Part shown: positions 1 through 12,019 of the stretch, in pieces
Layout: every line of letters starts with the position of its first letter
How positions within the stretch are numbered: position 1 is the first letter of the stretch
Made by a program: the position numbers and the translations under genes
The notes under the pieces: generated by a model
What the model saw: the letters and a program-made list of their open reading frames with translations, nothing else
Database searches by the model: none
What the model was told of the DNA's origin: nothing
NCBI RefSeq assembly: GCF_022682495.2
Contig: NC_071397.1
Location: 17,122,739-17,186,738, forward strand
Reading direction: 5' to 3'
DNA from: Desmodus rotundus
Lineage: Eukaryota; Chordata; Mammalia; Chiroptera; Phyllostomidae
Length of the DNA stretch: 64,000 nucleotides

Positions 1-64
1 CTTTCCATGTTTAATGCATTCGTTCACTCTTTTTATTCAAGAAATATTTTTATGTGTCCCCTAC

Positions 65-258
65 AGGGGTGTCAAACTCATTTTCACCGGGGGCCACATC
101 AGCCTTGTGGTTGCCTTCAAAGGGCCGAATGTAATTTTAGGACTGTATAAAAGTTCAGCGAGAGCTGGGCGCTGCCGCCGGGTAGAAACAAGGTGCTGGG
201 CCAGATAAAACAAGGTGGAGGGCCGGATTCAGCCCGCGGGCCTTGTGTTTGCCACCTG
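65..258. mobile_element. Short non-autonomous hAT-type DNA transposon
   Basis: The left end begins around CAGGGGTGTCAAACTC and the right end is the imperfect inverted match GTTTGCCACCTGTG. The flanks 57-64 (tcccctac) and 259-266 (tgccctac) agree at 7 of 8 bases, which fits the 8-bp target-site duplication of hAT elements. The body is GC-rich compared with its flanks and has no transposase frame, so it is an internally deleted copy mobilised in trans. The family assignment comes from memory of similar mammalian repeats. Confidence 0.7.
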
Positions 259-561
259 TGCCCTACTGTGTCCCCATGCCCACATTGTCCCAGGCACATG
301 GAAATATTTGCTGTTTCCCTAACACACCAAGCTTTTTTGTGCCTCTGTTGCTTTTGCTTATACTGTTCACTTTGCTAGGGATGCCCTTCCCCCATTTTCC
401 TCTAGAGCAACTCATCTTCAGCTCAGTGCTCAAGTCATCTTCTCTCTGAAAATTCCTGGTGGGCTCTCATCCTCTGTATCTTCTTAACATTCCATACCTT
501 GACTACAGTACTTAGCACATTGTTAGGATGTTACATATGTACATATGTAACAATGTAATCC

Positions 562-778
562 TTTTTTAAGATTGTATTTATTTCTAGAGAGAGGGGAAGG
601 GAGGGAGCAAGAGAGGGAGACACCATCAAACACACCAGCAATGTGTGGTTGCCTCTCACACGCCCCCTACTGGGGACCTGGTCTGCAACCCAGGCATGTG
701 CCCCGATTAGGAATTGAACCAGCAATGCTTTGGTTCTCAAGCCGGCACTCAATCCACTGAGCCACACCAGCCAAGGCA
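562..778 (-). mobile_element. tRNA-derived SINE (VES-like), minus orientation
   Basis: Read on the minus strand, it starts with a tRNA-like head GGCTGGTGTGGCTCAGTGG (A box). A B-box-like GGTTCAATTCC follows, then a GA/CT-rich middle and an A-rich tail at the low-coordinate end. This layout is typical of bat VES SINEs. It is a retroposon, not a functional tRNA gene: it has no cloverleaf and continues into a SINE body. Confidence 0.85.
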
Positions 779-1619
779 GATGACATCTTCATACAACAGA
801 GGTGTACCTTTTCCCTCTGCAATTTCCTTCATCTCTATACTTCTCCCACCGCTCAGACAGGGGCTTTTTATATGAGATTCATGGAAAATTTATGAAGCTG
901 ATAGCTATGAGAGAAAATGTTTCCCAGATTTCAAGAGCCTGAACATTTTAAGTACAAACATTGATGTTCATGCCATAAACAAAAGATTCTGAAGCAAAGA
1001 GATAAAGAGCTAGCCAGGCAAACTACTCCATCCACTCTTTCCCCCTACAAGAAACTAGAAAAAATTTCCCCACACTGATACATAGGTGCCAGTCTCCTGC
1101 CACTTTCCCATCTTCATGCCCAGTTGCAGGTGGAGGGGAGAACGTGCGCCCCACTGCCTCGCTGGGGTCCGGAAGAAAGCAGCAGTGAGAAGTGCTCTGA
1201 CTCAGTGGGACGGTACACCAAAGGAGAAAATGTGGTGTGCCATATCTGGGCAGGAGAGGGGTAAAGGAACCTCTGAATGGCGTGGAAACCAGAATATGGA
1301 AGCTCCAGTGTCCCCAAGAATCATTGGAGATGGATGACAGATAATCAGTGACCCAAAAGAAGTCAGAACAAGGAAAGTGTAAAGTGATCAGCATGGCCCC
1401 GATGCCCAGGGGCTCTGTGGATGGCCGTTGCCAATACTGTGGACCTTCCATACACATTTCTTACTTTGTATCTCTAGTGGCTAGCACAGTGGCCAATACG
1501 TGTTCACTTTGTAAAATAATGTAGCCAGGGAGATGGATCAATAAAGAGTTACCAGGGAACATGGTACCATTTTCCTTAACTCTCCACAGAAACCCCAAGA
1601 ACCATTAATAATAAAATAA

Positions 1620-1945
1620 CTCTCCAACTCATAGAAAGAGAGTAGGTCAGTGGTTGCCAGGGGTGGGGGATAAGGGGAATGGGAGATGGACAAAGGGTGC
1701 AAACTATTAGTTATAAAGTAAATGAGTTCTGGGGATTTAATGTACAGCATAGTGCTATGTTATGTATTTGAAATTTGCTAAGAGAGTTCATCTTACATGT
1801 TTTACTACAGAAAAAAATGTAACACTCGAGGGGATGGAGGTGTAGCCTAACTTTAGTGTGGTAATCATTTCACAATATATTATGTATCAAATCACCACAT
1901 TGTGTGCTTCACTCACCATGTCATTCATCAATTACATCTCGATAA
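1620..1945 (+). mobile_element. Old L1 3' end
   Basis: The 'ggttgccaggggtgggg ... ttctggggattta' stretch, followed by the 'catttcacaatatatt'-type region and an A-rich end, is the recognisable 3' UTR of old mammalian L1 subfamilies. It lies downstream of the IL17F poly(A) site and contains no coding frame. Confidence 0.6.
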
Positions 1946-2136
1946 AGCTGGAAAAAACTAAAGTCACCAAGCTCATACACACAAAATAATAGCTCTAATG
2001 AAATAATTCTAACACTAGTGCTCTGATGAGAAAGTATGAAAAAATTGACAGGTATATAGAGCTTAAAATTTGGGGGGCTACAAGGTCTGTGAGTACAATC
2101 TGAGATGAACACAAAGTGTTTTGTAATCATTAATAG

Positions 2137-2142
2137 TTTATT
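2137..2142 (-). terminator. Candidate IL17F poly(A) signal (AATAAA on minus strand)
   Basis: The plus strand reads TTTATT, giving a canonical AATAAA on the coding strand about 550 nt after the IL17F stop codon. It is the first canonical hexamer I noticed downstream of the stop. The 3' UTR would run from 2693 to about 2115. Confidence 0.5.
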
Positions 2143-2693
2143 ATAATAGTACTTGATATATTAATTTTTCTCCTAAAATTTTATAGAGTCAATATATCAT
2201 AAAAACATGAACAATTGCCTTACAAATATAAATATCAGGCCAACCTCATCTAGATTTAGCAAGTGCTTAATAAACATAGATACTAGATCCTTACCCCCAT
2301 CTTCCCCACCCCACCTCAGCCTGGACAGCGCCTCCCACACTCTCATGTTGGGGGTATATTTTCTGTGTTTTTATCCACAGGGGACAGAGGCCCCTTTCAC
2401 CAACAAAGCGCCCAGGGAGTGGCACTGCATCACAGCGACTGCATGGTGGTCGCGAACAGTGTGGACCAAGGGCTCCTTGATTGTCCTCAATTCATTTTCA
2501 GGGGGTTGGGACACTGAAACAGCTGAGGACTATGTTAGGATTCAGAAGCGCCCCAGAAAGTTAACACATCTAATACAAAGCTTTGAGAATTCCGTGCAGA
2601 CCTCATTAAGAGTCCTGTGAAGTGGGGAGAATCAGGGACCACACAGGCCTTGTTGCAGAGTGCGGGGTGAGGAGCGGCACTGCTACAGCTTCT

Positions 2694-2958
2694 TCACCTA
2701 AGTTGATGGGCAGCTCTCAGGTCACGTGCATAGCGGATGATGGGGGTGACGCAGGTGCAGCCAACAGTCACCCTCACCTTCTCCAGCCGGAAGGAGCGAG
2801 AGCAGCCCTGGGGCTCCCTCCGGAGGACCAGGAACTCTTGCTCGATCGGGACGGAGTTCATGGAGCTGTCTTCCTTCCCCTCAGCATTGATGCAGCCGGA
2901 GTATCTGCACTGGGCCTCTGCAATCTCAGAGGGGAACCGGTGAGGGTCCCACGTGATG
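2694..2958 (-). CDS. IL17F: IL17F coding exon 3 (cystine-knot core and stop)
   Basis: It begins after a CTTCCTGCAG acceptor and carries the cystine-knot half of IL-17F with five of the six conserved mature cysteines. It ends at TGA (plus-strand tca, 2694-2696). The last dozen or so codons are not the family's usual ending. Confidence 0.93.
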
Positions 2959-5900
2959 CTGCAGGAAGAGCAGGTAAAAGCCGGTAGTAAGACAGGATGG
3001 GGAAGATGGGCAAAGGATGAGAGCCCTGCAGCACTGGGCAGTCACCTGCAGGGAAGTGGTTCTGAGTAGCCCAGGGCTGCAGCAGGGACTCCGGAACAGA
3101 CAGCCTGTACTCATACACAGCCCTCTGGCAGGTGCTTAACTCCCTACGTCTCAGTTTCCTCAACTATAAAATGGAGATTCTCACATATCTCTCACGGAAT
3201 TGTTGAGATCATTCCGTGATACAAATGCGTATCCAATGCCATACTGTGAAATGTTGGCATTCAATAAATGTTAGATCTTTTAGTTCAGTTTTTACAATGT
3301 TATTATTATAATTATTATTCATCCTTTGCTTAGAGACTGAAATCACCAGTAGGCCTCCCAACATATACTCTACAAAGTCTGCTGCTTGGAAAAGAAAGCC
3401 AAAGCCCCAGAGGTTTGTAAATCCAGTGCCTTCTCTCAATTTCTCCCTCAATAGCCTCCTTTGCCCGGAGGCATACAGGCAGTGAAGCCAACTCAGCCAG
3501 CTTGCCACCGCATACACTCCCTTCACGTGGGAAGCAGTACAGACAGCCCAGAAGCATTTCTAATTATCCCTGCAATCTGTTTTTACACCTATATTGGGAG
3601 GATTTAGATGAACTTGACATTTTAGGAACCTACACCTAAGACGAAGTCACAAGACTCTACCCTGAACCTTCCCACCGAGCATCCCACTTCCCTAACAGTC
3701 CTTCTCCTCCACTCTGCCCTCTTCTCCATTCTTTGAAGACCATTGTCTAATCTGAGTGTGTCTCTCTAGACTGACTTTTCTGGCTCCCACTCATTCCCAC
3801 GCAGAGATGTTTATGTGGGCTGCTTTAAAAAGACCGCGCTTCCAACACAGGAAGGCTCCGTGAAGCGGAAAAAGGCACGATGAGAAGTTGGAAGCAAAAT
3901 AGTAAGACTTTCAATCACCTAGGCCAAAACAGCAAGAAAAATGGGAGCTCCTGGGCAAGGTGGGATTTCTAAGAGTAAATGTGAGGGCTTTAAGTTTTTC
4001 TAAACGTTCTACTTTCTGATTGGAATAACTTAACATATTTTTTCAAAAGAATGTGAAGATAGTTTCCTCTGCACTTACTTGTAATCCCAGGGGGAGCTGG
4101 AGCGGTTCTGGAAGCCGTGTGAGATAGAGGCAACCTGGTTTTGTCTGAGGATGCGAATGTCAACCCTCACACTGTTGTCCTCCAGAGGAGGACAAAGGGC
4201 AGTATCCCCGGCTTTGACGCTTTTCTGAGCTGCCCCCTCCCTCAGGAGAGTGAGTCCCAACATCAGTAGCAGCAGACACTTGACCTGGAAAATAGAGGAG
4301 GTTGTAACTGGTTAGGGACTCTGGTGTCACTTGTTGGCAAGGGACATCCCATGATTTGTCTGAATTCGGCATTCCTGATCTTTTATGAGATCATGGCTTC
4401 TCTCTGAACCTCAGATCCTCACCTGGAAACTGGAACATCATACACAGAAATAGCAGGGTACCAAACTGAGAACTAAACTCATTAGCCTGGTGGCTGAGCC
4501 ACATAGTGTGAGAGCTCCCAACCAGTGAGACAGGAGATAACAGGGTCTGGGATAGGGTTTAAACCTTGACCTGGCCTCCTCCTGAGCCTCTGGTTTCTCT
4601 TCTTTCCATTCAGATGGTAACACTTGCTTTATAATAATATTCACAAGATTAAATGAAACGTTCTATGTAAAGCACCTATAAATCTAACAAAAATAGAGGC
4701 TTACTAAATGATAGCTCTTGTTTTTATTATATTTCCAACATCATACCCCATGAATCCTCCACAAAATCCTTCCTCCCAGTCATTCCTTCACCTAGAATAC
4801 ACTGCCCACCTCTGTCTCTCCAAATCCCACCCTTCCATCAAGGCCCCGCTTAGGTGTGGTCTCCTCCAGAAACTGTTCCTAAAGTAGTTCAATTGAAAGT
4901 ATGTTATTTATCCTTAAATCATGAAGGTTTAACCATCTACCACTCAAGCATCTTTTCTTTACTGTCTGGAAATGTACTGTTTGTACATTTGTTTGTACTG
5001 TTGGTGTCAGATCGGCACCCATTGGATTGTAAGTTCCTGCAGGAGAACGTGTCACTGATAGGGGGTTCCATAAACGCTTTCTGGAAAGGTGAAAAGCGGG
5101 TGAGTGAATGAATAAACAAAACAATACAGTTAAATTAACAATATAGTTATTCTCCCACAGTCTTCCAAAGGAAAACACTATAGCAAAGTTCCAATTATCC
5201 GCGATAATGGAAAGAAGCAGGGGCACTATGATGCCCAACAACAGAGACCATGGAAACTATTTCTCTTTAACTCCAGAACATAAATATTTTTTATACCTAC
5301 CCTGAAATACGGGTTTATTTGGTGTTAGAGGCAAGCACAAAGAAAGAAAGTGCTCTTTGAAGACCTTACGAAATAAAAGAAGACTAAAAATCCCTTCAGC
5401 TCCCTTTGTCATGACGGTGCTTTGCTCCCCCACCATCACCGTGGACCCTTACTGGGGATGGACAGGGCCCATCAGCCACTCTCCACGTAATGCAGAACAA
5501 GAGCTGAGGCTGAGTTGCTTTCATTCTCTGGGCTAAGTGTTGCTCTGGCCCACACCTCCCATGAGTTAAGGTAGGTGAGGCAATCAGACACTTTGGTTAA
5601 ATGACCTCCTTTCTCTATCTTGAGGATGCTGGAGGCAAGAAATGATAAGAGCAAACAAAAAGGTTTTGGTGTCATCCTGCTGTATCAGGTAGCTGATACT
5701 AAAAAGAAGCTGAAAGTGAGATTGACCCAGATAAGCCTGAGTGAGGCTGATTTACCTTCAGATAATCAGTGCTCATCTACTTTCATCTCCCACAGTCACT
5801 CATTCATTCAACAACTTTGTCTCTATCATATGGTGATTCCGGACATGGGCTCTGGGATCAGATGTCCTGCATCCATGACTCAGTTCCAGGACCCTTACTA

Positions 5901-8900
5901 GCTGTGACTCAGTTTCCTCCACCAGGAAATGTGAAGATTAAACAATGTGATCCACATAAAGTGTGGACAGCATGGCTGCACGTGGTAAATACTCAGCACA
6001 GGTGATGATTATGAAGTCAACATTGTTCTGATGATGCACAGTGGACAGGAAAGATGTGACATTTGTCCTCATGCACCTTCTATCTGGACACAGCACTATG
6101 ACGTTTTAAAAAGTAAAAGTGTGAGGGAGCTTTGCCCACAGAGCTCCCCCATCTGCCACGGATGAGAATAAGTCTACCAAGACCTGAGCTGCTTGAGGAG
6201 GAAAGGTGGCTGATCTCTCAAAGGAGAAGGGCCAAGAGCCTTTTCCTCAATGGGCTTTTATTGGGTTCAATTTGCACAGGAATACAGGTAAAGCTCATCA
6301 ATCGTTGTCAGGCAGAAATGATCAAATAATAGATAACATTCAAAGAACTCTGAGGGCTTATTCTGAGTCAGAGTCAGATAGTTAAAGGACCATAAAACTT
6401 TGAGGAAACAAACTTATTTCATGCTTGGACCCTTGTCATTTAAATTGAGAATATTGGCAAAGTCGGTTTCATAGGATTTTATGCATTCTTTCTTAGTCCT
6501 GATTGCCCTAGGGAACCCACCCTTTCCAGCACAGGACTGCACCCAACTCCAACATTGTTTCAGGCTTAAGGCATTGTTTCAGGCTTAAATCAGGTAGGGG
6601 AAGTAAGGCAGCCAAGAGATTATGAGACTTCTTGCAGACAGAATGAGGACGCAGGCTAGGCAAAAGCCGAGGGGCAAGAGTCCACCACCCCCTTTTTCTA
6701 TAGCCCCCCCAGTCCTTCCCTGAGAGCCCCTTTGCAACTGTGTCTGTCTTAGGTCATCCCTCCTTTGAGGAATCTTACCTATCATTGGCTAACCGGTCAT
6801 CTGCCCGGGGCAAAGCAGGGTGAGGTGAAAGGGGGCAGAGGTGATGCCCCTATAAGGAAGATAAGCTTTGTCTCCTAAGTGGCTTATGGTCCCAAGTTCT
6901 TTTCACTCAGACTTAGCCATGAGGAGTTACAGTTTCTAAAACCAGGTAGGGCAGTTCCCAACATAAAAGGATGCCCGCTTAGATGGGAGGGTCCTTAGAT
7001 AGCTTCCCAAGCCTATTTTCCTTAGATTTTTTTTACATAAATTCCTCCTTTGTGTTTTCTCTTTTCTCTTCTGCATCATGTTCACTAAGTCATTGTTATA
7101 TTCTTACCAAAGCTTCCAAATAATTGTACCTTGAGGTTATGTGATTCAGCAAAAATTGCCCTGCTTCTAATAAGTTGTTGTTACATTTGCTTATGTTCTT
7201 TGAGTATTTTAGAAAACACTTTCACATCTCTTTAAACTTCAGATTCTCCCAATTTTCTCATTGAGTAGGTAGAGCCGGTGAGCTAATTATTCCCATTAGA
7301 CAGGTGAAGAAGTTGTGTCTGAGAGGCAACCAGTAACCTGGTCGGCTTCACCAGCCTGTTAATGACAGTCTGGGGACCCAAACCTAACTCTCAGGGGTCA
7401 CTGCTATTGCTATTGTAGACCCTCATCATTGTTACTAACATGTAGCCACTCATAGGTGTTTAATCTTAGCTTTGTCGCACTAGAGGAGCCAAGCATTTCA
7501 AGCAATGTGACAGCTGTGTCAGGAATGCATGAGTGTCATGGGTCACGTGGCCCTTTATCAGGAAATCAGATGATGTCTGCAAAGCCCTCTAGTTTGCTCC
7601 ACAAAGCTGTGGCTCTGAAACTGTAGATTTTAGTGATTGTGCAATACAGAGCAGAGGCTCTGACAAGGCTCTTGCTAGTTCTTAAGAACAATATATACAA
7701 CACTTCTCTGAGAGGTTCAGAAATCCTGCTTCGGAACCATTCAAGGAGAAGAGTACTGTACTTGGAGCCATTAAGACTGGGTTCATGTCCCAGTTCTTGT
7801 GTGAATACTACCCAGTGGTGTTAAATTATTCAACTTGAGGTGTTGTTCATGTGTATAATGGGGAAAGTAGTTCCCAACCTACTTCACTGGGTCGATGAGA
7901 AGTCTCAGAGGTAAAAACAATAATAATATTATTATACTAATATTTAACACTTACTGAATACTTTCTCAGTCTTCATTGATTGTTGTATTAAAATGGCCAA
8001 GTTAACTAAAACCTACATATGCAGAGATCTGCTATTTCAGAGCATAGATTTAGTTATTTGCAATGATATTAATTAATCCCCCCAAAAATCCCATGTGGGG
8101 CATGCCATCATTATTGCCCAATATGGACAAGAGGAATAAAAATACAGCGTGGTTAAAACCTTACCCCAAATCCCACATTTAGTAAGTGGTAGAACCAGGT
8201 CTTACTCCAAAGCCTATGCCCCTAAATGCTATGCTTCATTGCATTTCTTGTCATCTCTAAAATAATATGTAAATATAAATATTATCATCACCATATGCCA
8301 TGAATTTTTTTATGAAACCCAAGCTCTTTTAAGTTGCATAGACTATTAACAAGGGAGTAAAACAAGGGATTATTTAAGGCATTAAGATGGTAAGTGACTT
8401 CCCAAGCTCTGTTTTCATTCTTCCTATATTAAAAAGGCTCCCCAGGTCTTGCTTGACTACTGCCAGGCAAGATTCTAGACCCGGAGAGGTAGGTTTCCAT
8501 CACACTACCCTCTCTCTCTCCTCGGAGGAATGAGAGAGCGCAGAAATAACCAGTTATCACAGGCATGGCAGATTCCCCCCCCTGGGAGCTGTCCAGAGTT
8601 CATCCAGGCATGGTTTCACTCCCTCCACAGGGCACTCCTTCTCTACTGTAGTCACGGGGAAATCACTAAACCTCTGTGACCCCAACTTCCTTGATATATA
8701 TCTCCCAATAGCTGGCTAAGCTCCCTCCCACATGAGATTAGAGTTTTAAGCCAATCTAACTCTACAATGGTGGCCAGAGGAGAGATAACATGGTTTGTGA
8801 CACCGACTATGCAAAAGCCACCAGGCAAAGAGCTGATTTACACCCCATTATAACTTCTAGCTATATTTTCTATTTCTCCACCAGACACATGTCAAATTGA

Positions 8901-9043
8901 AGTCAGCTCTGTTTTGAAAAGAAATACCCCCAATCAAGCCTAATTCCCTAGAAATCTGCTTTTCTGGAATCCTAGGGAGTGACTACACCTAAACAGAAAT
9001 TGTTATTATTACTCACCACGGCCATGTTACACAGGAGGGTCAT
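2694..9043 (-). CDS. IL17F: Interleukin-17F, three coding exons
   Basis: The coding exons on the minus strand are 9017-9043, 4079-4284 and 2694-2958 (27+206+265=498 nt, 165 aa). Introns are GT-AG and phases fit. IL-17F is a secreted cystine-knot cytokine of Th17 and innate lymphoid cells, a homodimer or IL-17A heterodimer acting on IL17RA/IL17RC. The protein has a hydrophobic signal peptide ([14 protein letters not shown]), an N-terminal CPP cysteine, sequons NRS and NIT (the latter made by the exon 2/3 join), then [45 protein letters not shown] and [18 protein letters not shown] and QGCS favour IL17F over IL17A. The six mature cysteines match the human pattern. The C-terminus differs from human: after VTPII it runs on as [13 protein letters not shown] rather than stopping after the usual HHVQ. 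Neighbouring MCM3 on the same strand supports orthology by synteny. Confidence 0.93.
3100..3260 (+). repeat. MIR-type SINE fragment in IL17F intron 2
   Basis: The text 'ctcagtttcctcaactataaaatggagatt' and the following 'ttgagatcattccgtg' match the MIR core and 3' consensus. This is an ancient mammalian repeat with no coding content. Confidence 0.6.
4079..4284 (-). CDS. IL17F: IL17F coding exon 2
   Basis: It begins after a TTTTCCAG acceptor with the signal-peptide core and ends at a perfect GTAAGT donor inside an Asn codon (AA|C). It encodes the N-terminal part of the mature cytokine through NRSSSPWDY. It is about five residues shorter than the human exon between the signal peptide and CPP, judging from memory of the human protein. 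Confidence 0.93.
4740..5115 (+). repeat. L2-type LINE fragment in IL17F intron 1
   Basis: A 'tccctccagaaactgttcc'-like stretch is followed by 'ggattgtaagttcctgcagg' and an end with 'tgaatgaataaa'. This is the familiar 3' end of L2 elements. A MIR-like stretch lies just before it, at about 4480-4720. Confidence 0.55.
5825..6015 (+). repeat. MIR fragment in IL17F intron 1
   Basis: The text 'ctgtgactcagtttcctcc ... gtgaagattaaac ... gtaaatactcagcacagg' follows the MIR consensus closely. Other MIR fossils of either strand are seen near 7745-7960, 7970-8240, 22600-22820 and 48500-48610. Confidence 0.6.
6120..7035 (-). mobile_element. LTR-like ERV sequence in IL17F intron 1, sense to IL17F
   Basis: Read on the minus strand, the block starts near TGTAAAAAA and ends in CCCTCACA, consistent with TG...CA LTR ends. 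It holds CCCAATAAAAGCCC (AATAAA at 6257-6262) about 140 nt before that end, where an LTR places R/U5. A hydrophobic open stretch lies within it (6585-6785). I saw no clear target-site duplication and no gag, pol or env frame, so this is a solo LTR or a fragment. Family and exact edges are uncertain. Confidence 0.45.
9017..9043 (-). CDS. IL17F: IL17F coding exon 1 (start codon)
   Basis: It encodes MTLLCNMAV and ends at a GTGAGT donor (plus-strand actcac at 9011-9016). The ATG was chosen because it lies about 95 nt downstream of a TATA box and joins in frame to the signal-peptide exon. Human IL17F also has a very short first coding exon that starts with MT. Confidence 0.82.
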
Positions 9044-9137
9044 TGTCCTTTTGCTCTGGCTGCCTGCTTCGTGCAGTAAGCTCTTTCTGTGCGTTCCCTG
9101 TGTAGACCTGTGTTGTGTCAATGAGAATACCTGTTGG

Positions 9138-9196
9138 TTTTATAGCAACCACTGTCCTTGTTTCGATTGACCTGCTTACTGTCTTAGGTTGTGGTT
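9138..9196 (-). promoter_or_regulatory. IL17F core promoter: TATA box, ROR-like and RUNX-like sites
   Basis: On the coding strand a TATAAAA box lies at 9138-9144, about 95 nt upstream of the ATG. Further upstream is TAAGCAGGTCA (9168-9178), one base from the ROR response element WAWNTRGGTCA, then AACCACA (9190-9196), the core RUNX motif. RORgamma-t and RUNX1 are known activators of IL17 genes. That these particular sites are used is inference. Confidence 0.5.
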
Positions 9197-12019
9197 GCCC
9201 TGAAGCGACTGACGAACGTAGTTTCTTTTTCTATTCCACTTCCTGAAGGGGAATCAAAGGGGGACCCCAAAAAGAGATGACGGAAAAAGGACCAGACCTT
9301 GCTTTTCTTCTACCCCCACTTCCACCCCCACTACCCTCAAATCACAGCAAAGTCCTTAACTAATTTGCTACAGAGATTAACCAAGTTAAAAATTGCTGTC
9401 ATGATATTCTATGGTCTTCCACAAATGGTTAAGGCCTCTTGACATGTGCCATATGTTCTACTTTCTAGTCATGCAATATGAACTGTGATTTAAGTGGGAG
9501 ATAAATCATCCTTAGAGAGGCCTTGGTATTAAACAGCAGGCCTCCATCTAGCTCCAATTTAAGAATGGAAAAACAAAATCAAAGTAATGAATGACATCAG
9601 TGAGAGATTCTGAAATTACATCCCCAGGTAGTTTCGTGGTAACCTGAACTAATTCTATCTTAACCCCATGGTTAGATTCCTACCGATGCTTAATAAATAA
9701 TCATTATTCATACAACATATAAATGACCACTATCTTGGCTATCTCTGGTTGAGGATGATTTTTTAAACTAAATGGATTAGCAAGTAGAGCCTTTATATAC
9801 TCTGATGTGTAATTTTAAATAACCTGCAAAAATTTAATTTGTCTCGTTAAGTGCAAGTCAACAAACATTTATTAAGCACATGCTATGTGTCAGGCATTTA
9901 CCTTAGTAATACACAGACATTTTGAAATAATAGTGACTTAATATTTTTATATCCATTAAGATTAAGTAAAATTATACATGCTTGTCTAAAAAGGCAGGAC
10001 ACATTCCATCACAGCAAAGTTATTTTCATCTAGCACATGTTTGACAAACTTTCCTCCATTTTCTTTAACTGAAGAAAGGAAGAAGCATCTCTTGGGTTCA
10101 TTGGAAGACCCTCCAAATTTGATCAAAATTCTTCTGTGATGATGGGCCTTTCATCCACGTTTCTATTCCCATGACTGTAGATTCTTCTCTGCCTCTCTCC
10201 TCTAGCAATCAAAAGTTTAACTCATAAAAGAATTTATTGAATTATTCTCTCAGGCATCATCCCTTTCTTGCTACCTCTCTGCTCATAATTAGTTTATTTC
10301 ATACCTGCTTATATGTTTTAGGAGGAGTCTCTGGCATATTCATGGCCTTGGGGTAACTTTAGTTTCCCCCAATAATCTCTATCGGTCTCCTTCTCTAAAT
10401 GTGCATCACCAAATATACAATCTAAATTAAAACATGGTATTTTTATACAGACACAGATTCAAGACAAGTCTCCTACCCAACTCCGTCTAGCTAGACTGAA
10501 GCCCTTAAGCCCATTGGATAGAGAATTTTTTAATACTTCACCAGATATACCTTTCCATATAGTCAGTAAAGCTAACACCCTGAAAACAGGGGCCATGTTT
10601 TCATGTATCACTCATGCTACAAAAGCAATATATGCAATAGACCCTTAAAAGTATATTAAAATGAGTGGTGGAATCATTCACCTTCTTCAGGGGTCTCTTA
10701 TCCATTCCAAGACATACCTCAATGCATAGGAGACCACACCAGCTCTCTTGAAAGAAGGAACAAGTAAATCACCTTGAATTAAAAATGCCTAATGTAATAC
10801 AAGAGGATTTTCTGGATAGCTGGGGAAGACTAAATGGTCTTTTGTGTAAGAAAGAAGCAAACATCGATGTTTTACATCCCATGGCCACAGCGTTTTCCCT
10901 CATCGAGGTAAAAGTAACTAACTTAGGATGTCAAACCAGTAACCAGCTTTCAGCAAGTTTGAAGTGAACCAGCGGATTCAGATCATTATTTCATCTGTAG
11001 TGTAAATCGCCTGCTAATACTGAGGACACAATAACGAATATAGAATGAACACACCACTGACCGTGTTGGAAGCCCTTCACTAACTGCCCCTGTATTGGCC
11101 ATGACCCGAGCTGTTACCAGCATTAAGAGTTGCCATAAAGCAAGAGGAGCCACCGTGCAACACAGTGACAGCCAGGACACTCTACACACAATTCAAGGGC
11201 CCACAGAGAGAGACAGCTGAGACTCTGTAGTTCCAAAAATGAGTTACACACAGCCTCACATGAGGTAAAGCATTATAGCTGGTCAATCATCCATGTTAGC
11301 AAGATTTTTTTTTAATGCCCAACTACATGTCTGTTGAGGCCACCCCAGGTGATAGACTGTGCTATTATAGTCTCTGCCTTAATTAGTTCAAACTCTCATT
11401 ACGGAAAGAAAGCAAACACACACAGATTAACCAAGAACACAATGACATGCGATTGTTAGAGATGCATATAGTTCAATGTACACATGTAGTTTTATTTATT
11501 TATCTCCTATCTCCTCAGGACAACACAGCACTACTGAGTGACTATTATATTCCATGGAGAACTTTCATCTTAGGTCACAGCATTAAGAGCTCCCGGTTTT
11601 GTTCCCATAAGCTTTCTTTGAAATGATCTATAAATTAATATCTTTTCTAATGTGTACATACCTTTTCAAAATAATTTTTGCTCAATCCAGTTGTCATGTC
11701 AGCCAGTCCTATATAACAGGAATAGAGAGGATCGTGTGATCTTAAAGTATGAGGTCACTAGCAGCCTATGAGGATTAGCTAGACAAAGGACACCTGCAAG
11801 ACTCCAGACGTCGAGGACAGCTATTGTAAAATCTCACTGATTACCAATGGCTACTACAAAACCACATACAGCTTGTATTATATTTATATTGAACAGTGTT
11901 GATCTAGGCAATGAAAATAAGTAAGGGTTAATAAAATGTTCCTAGTAGGTTAAATGCCAACAAGGTAGCAGAAAGAAAACCTAGTGATTAAACACATTTA
12001 GTTTTAAATATCTAACCTT

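Noticed and set aside
562..778. tRNA gene from A- and B-box-like motifs (also 14740-14946, 43676-43900, 53033-53227)
   Set aside because: The tRNA-like heads continue into SINE bodies with A-rich tails and lack a cloverleaf, so they are retroposons.
1023..1457. 144-aa minus-strand open frame
   Set aside because: Low-information composition, no recognisable domain, no promoter or splice context; expected by chance.
2207..2620. 137-aa plus-strand open frame
   Set aside because: It lies antisense over the probable IL17F 3' UTR and shows no domain or codon pattern.
2694..9043. IL17A instead of IL17F
   Set aside because: Residues TWDP, GKED and QGCS fit IL17F, and the strand and adjacency to MCM3 match the human IL17F position.
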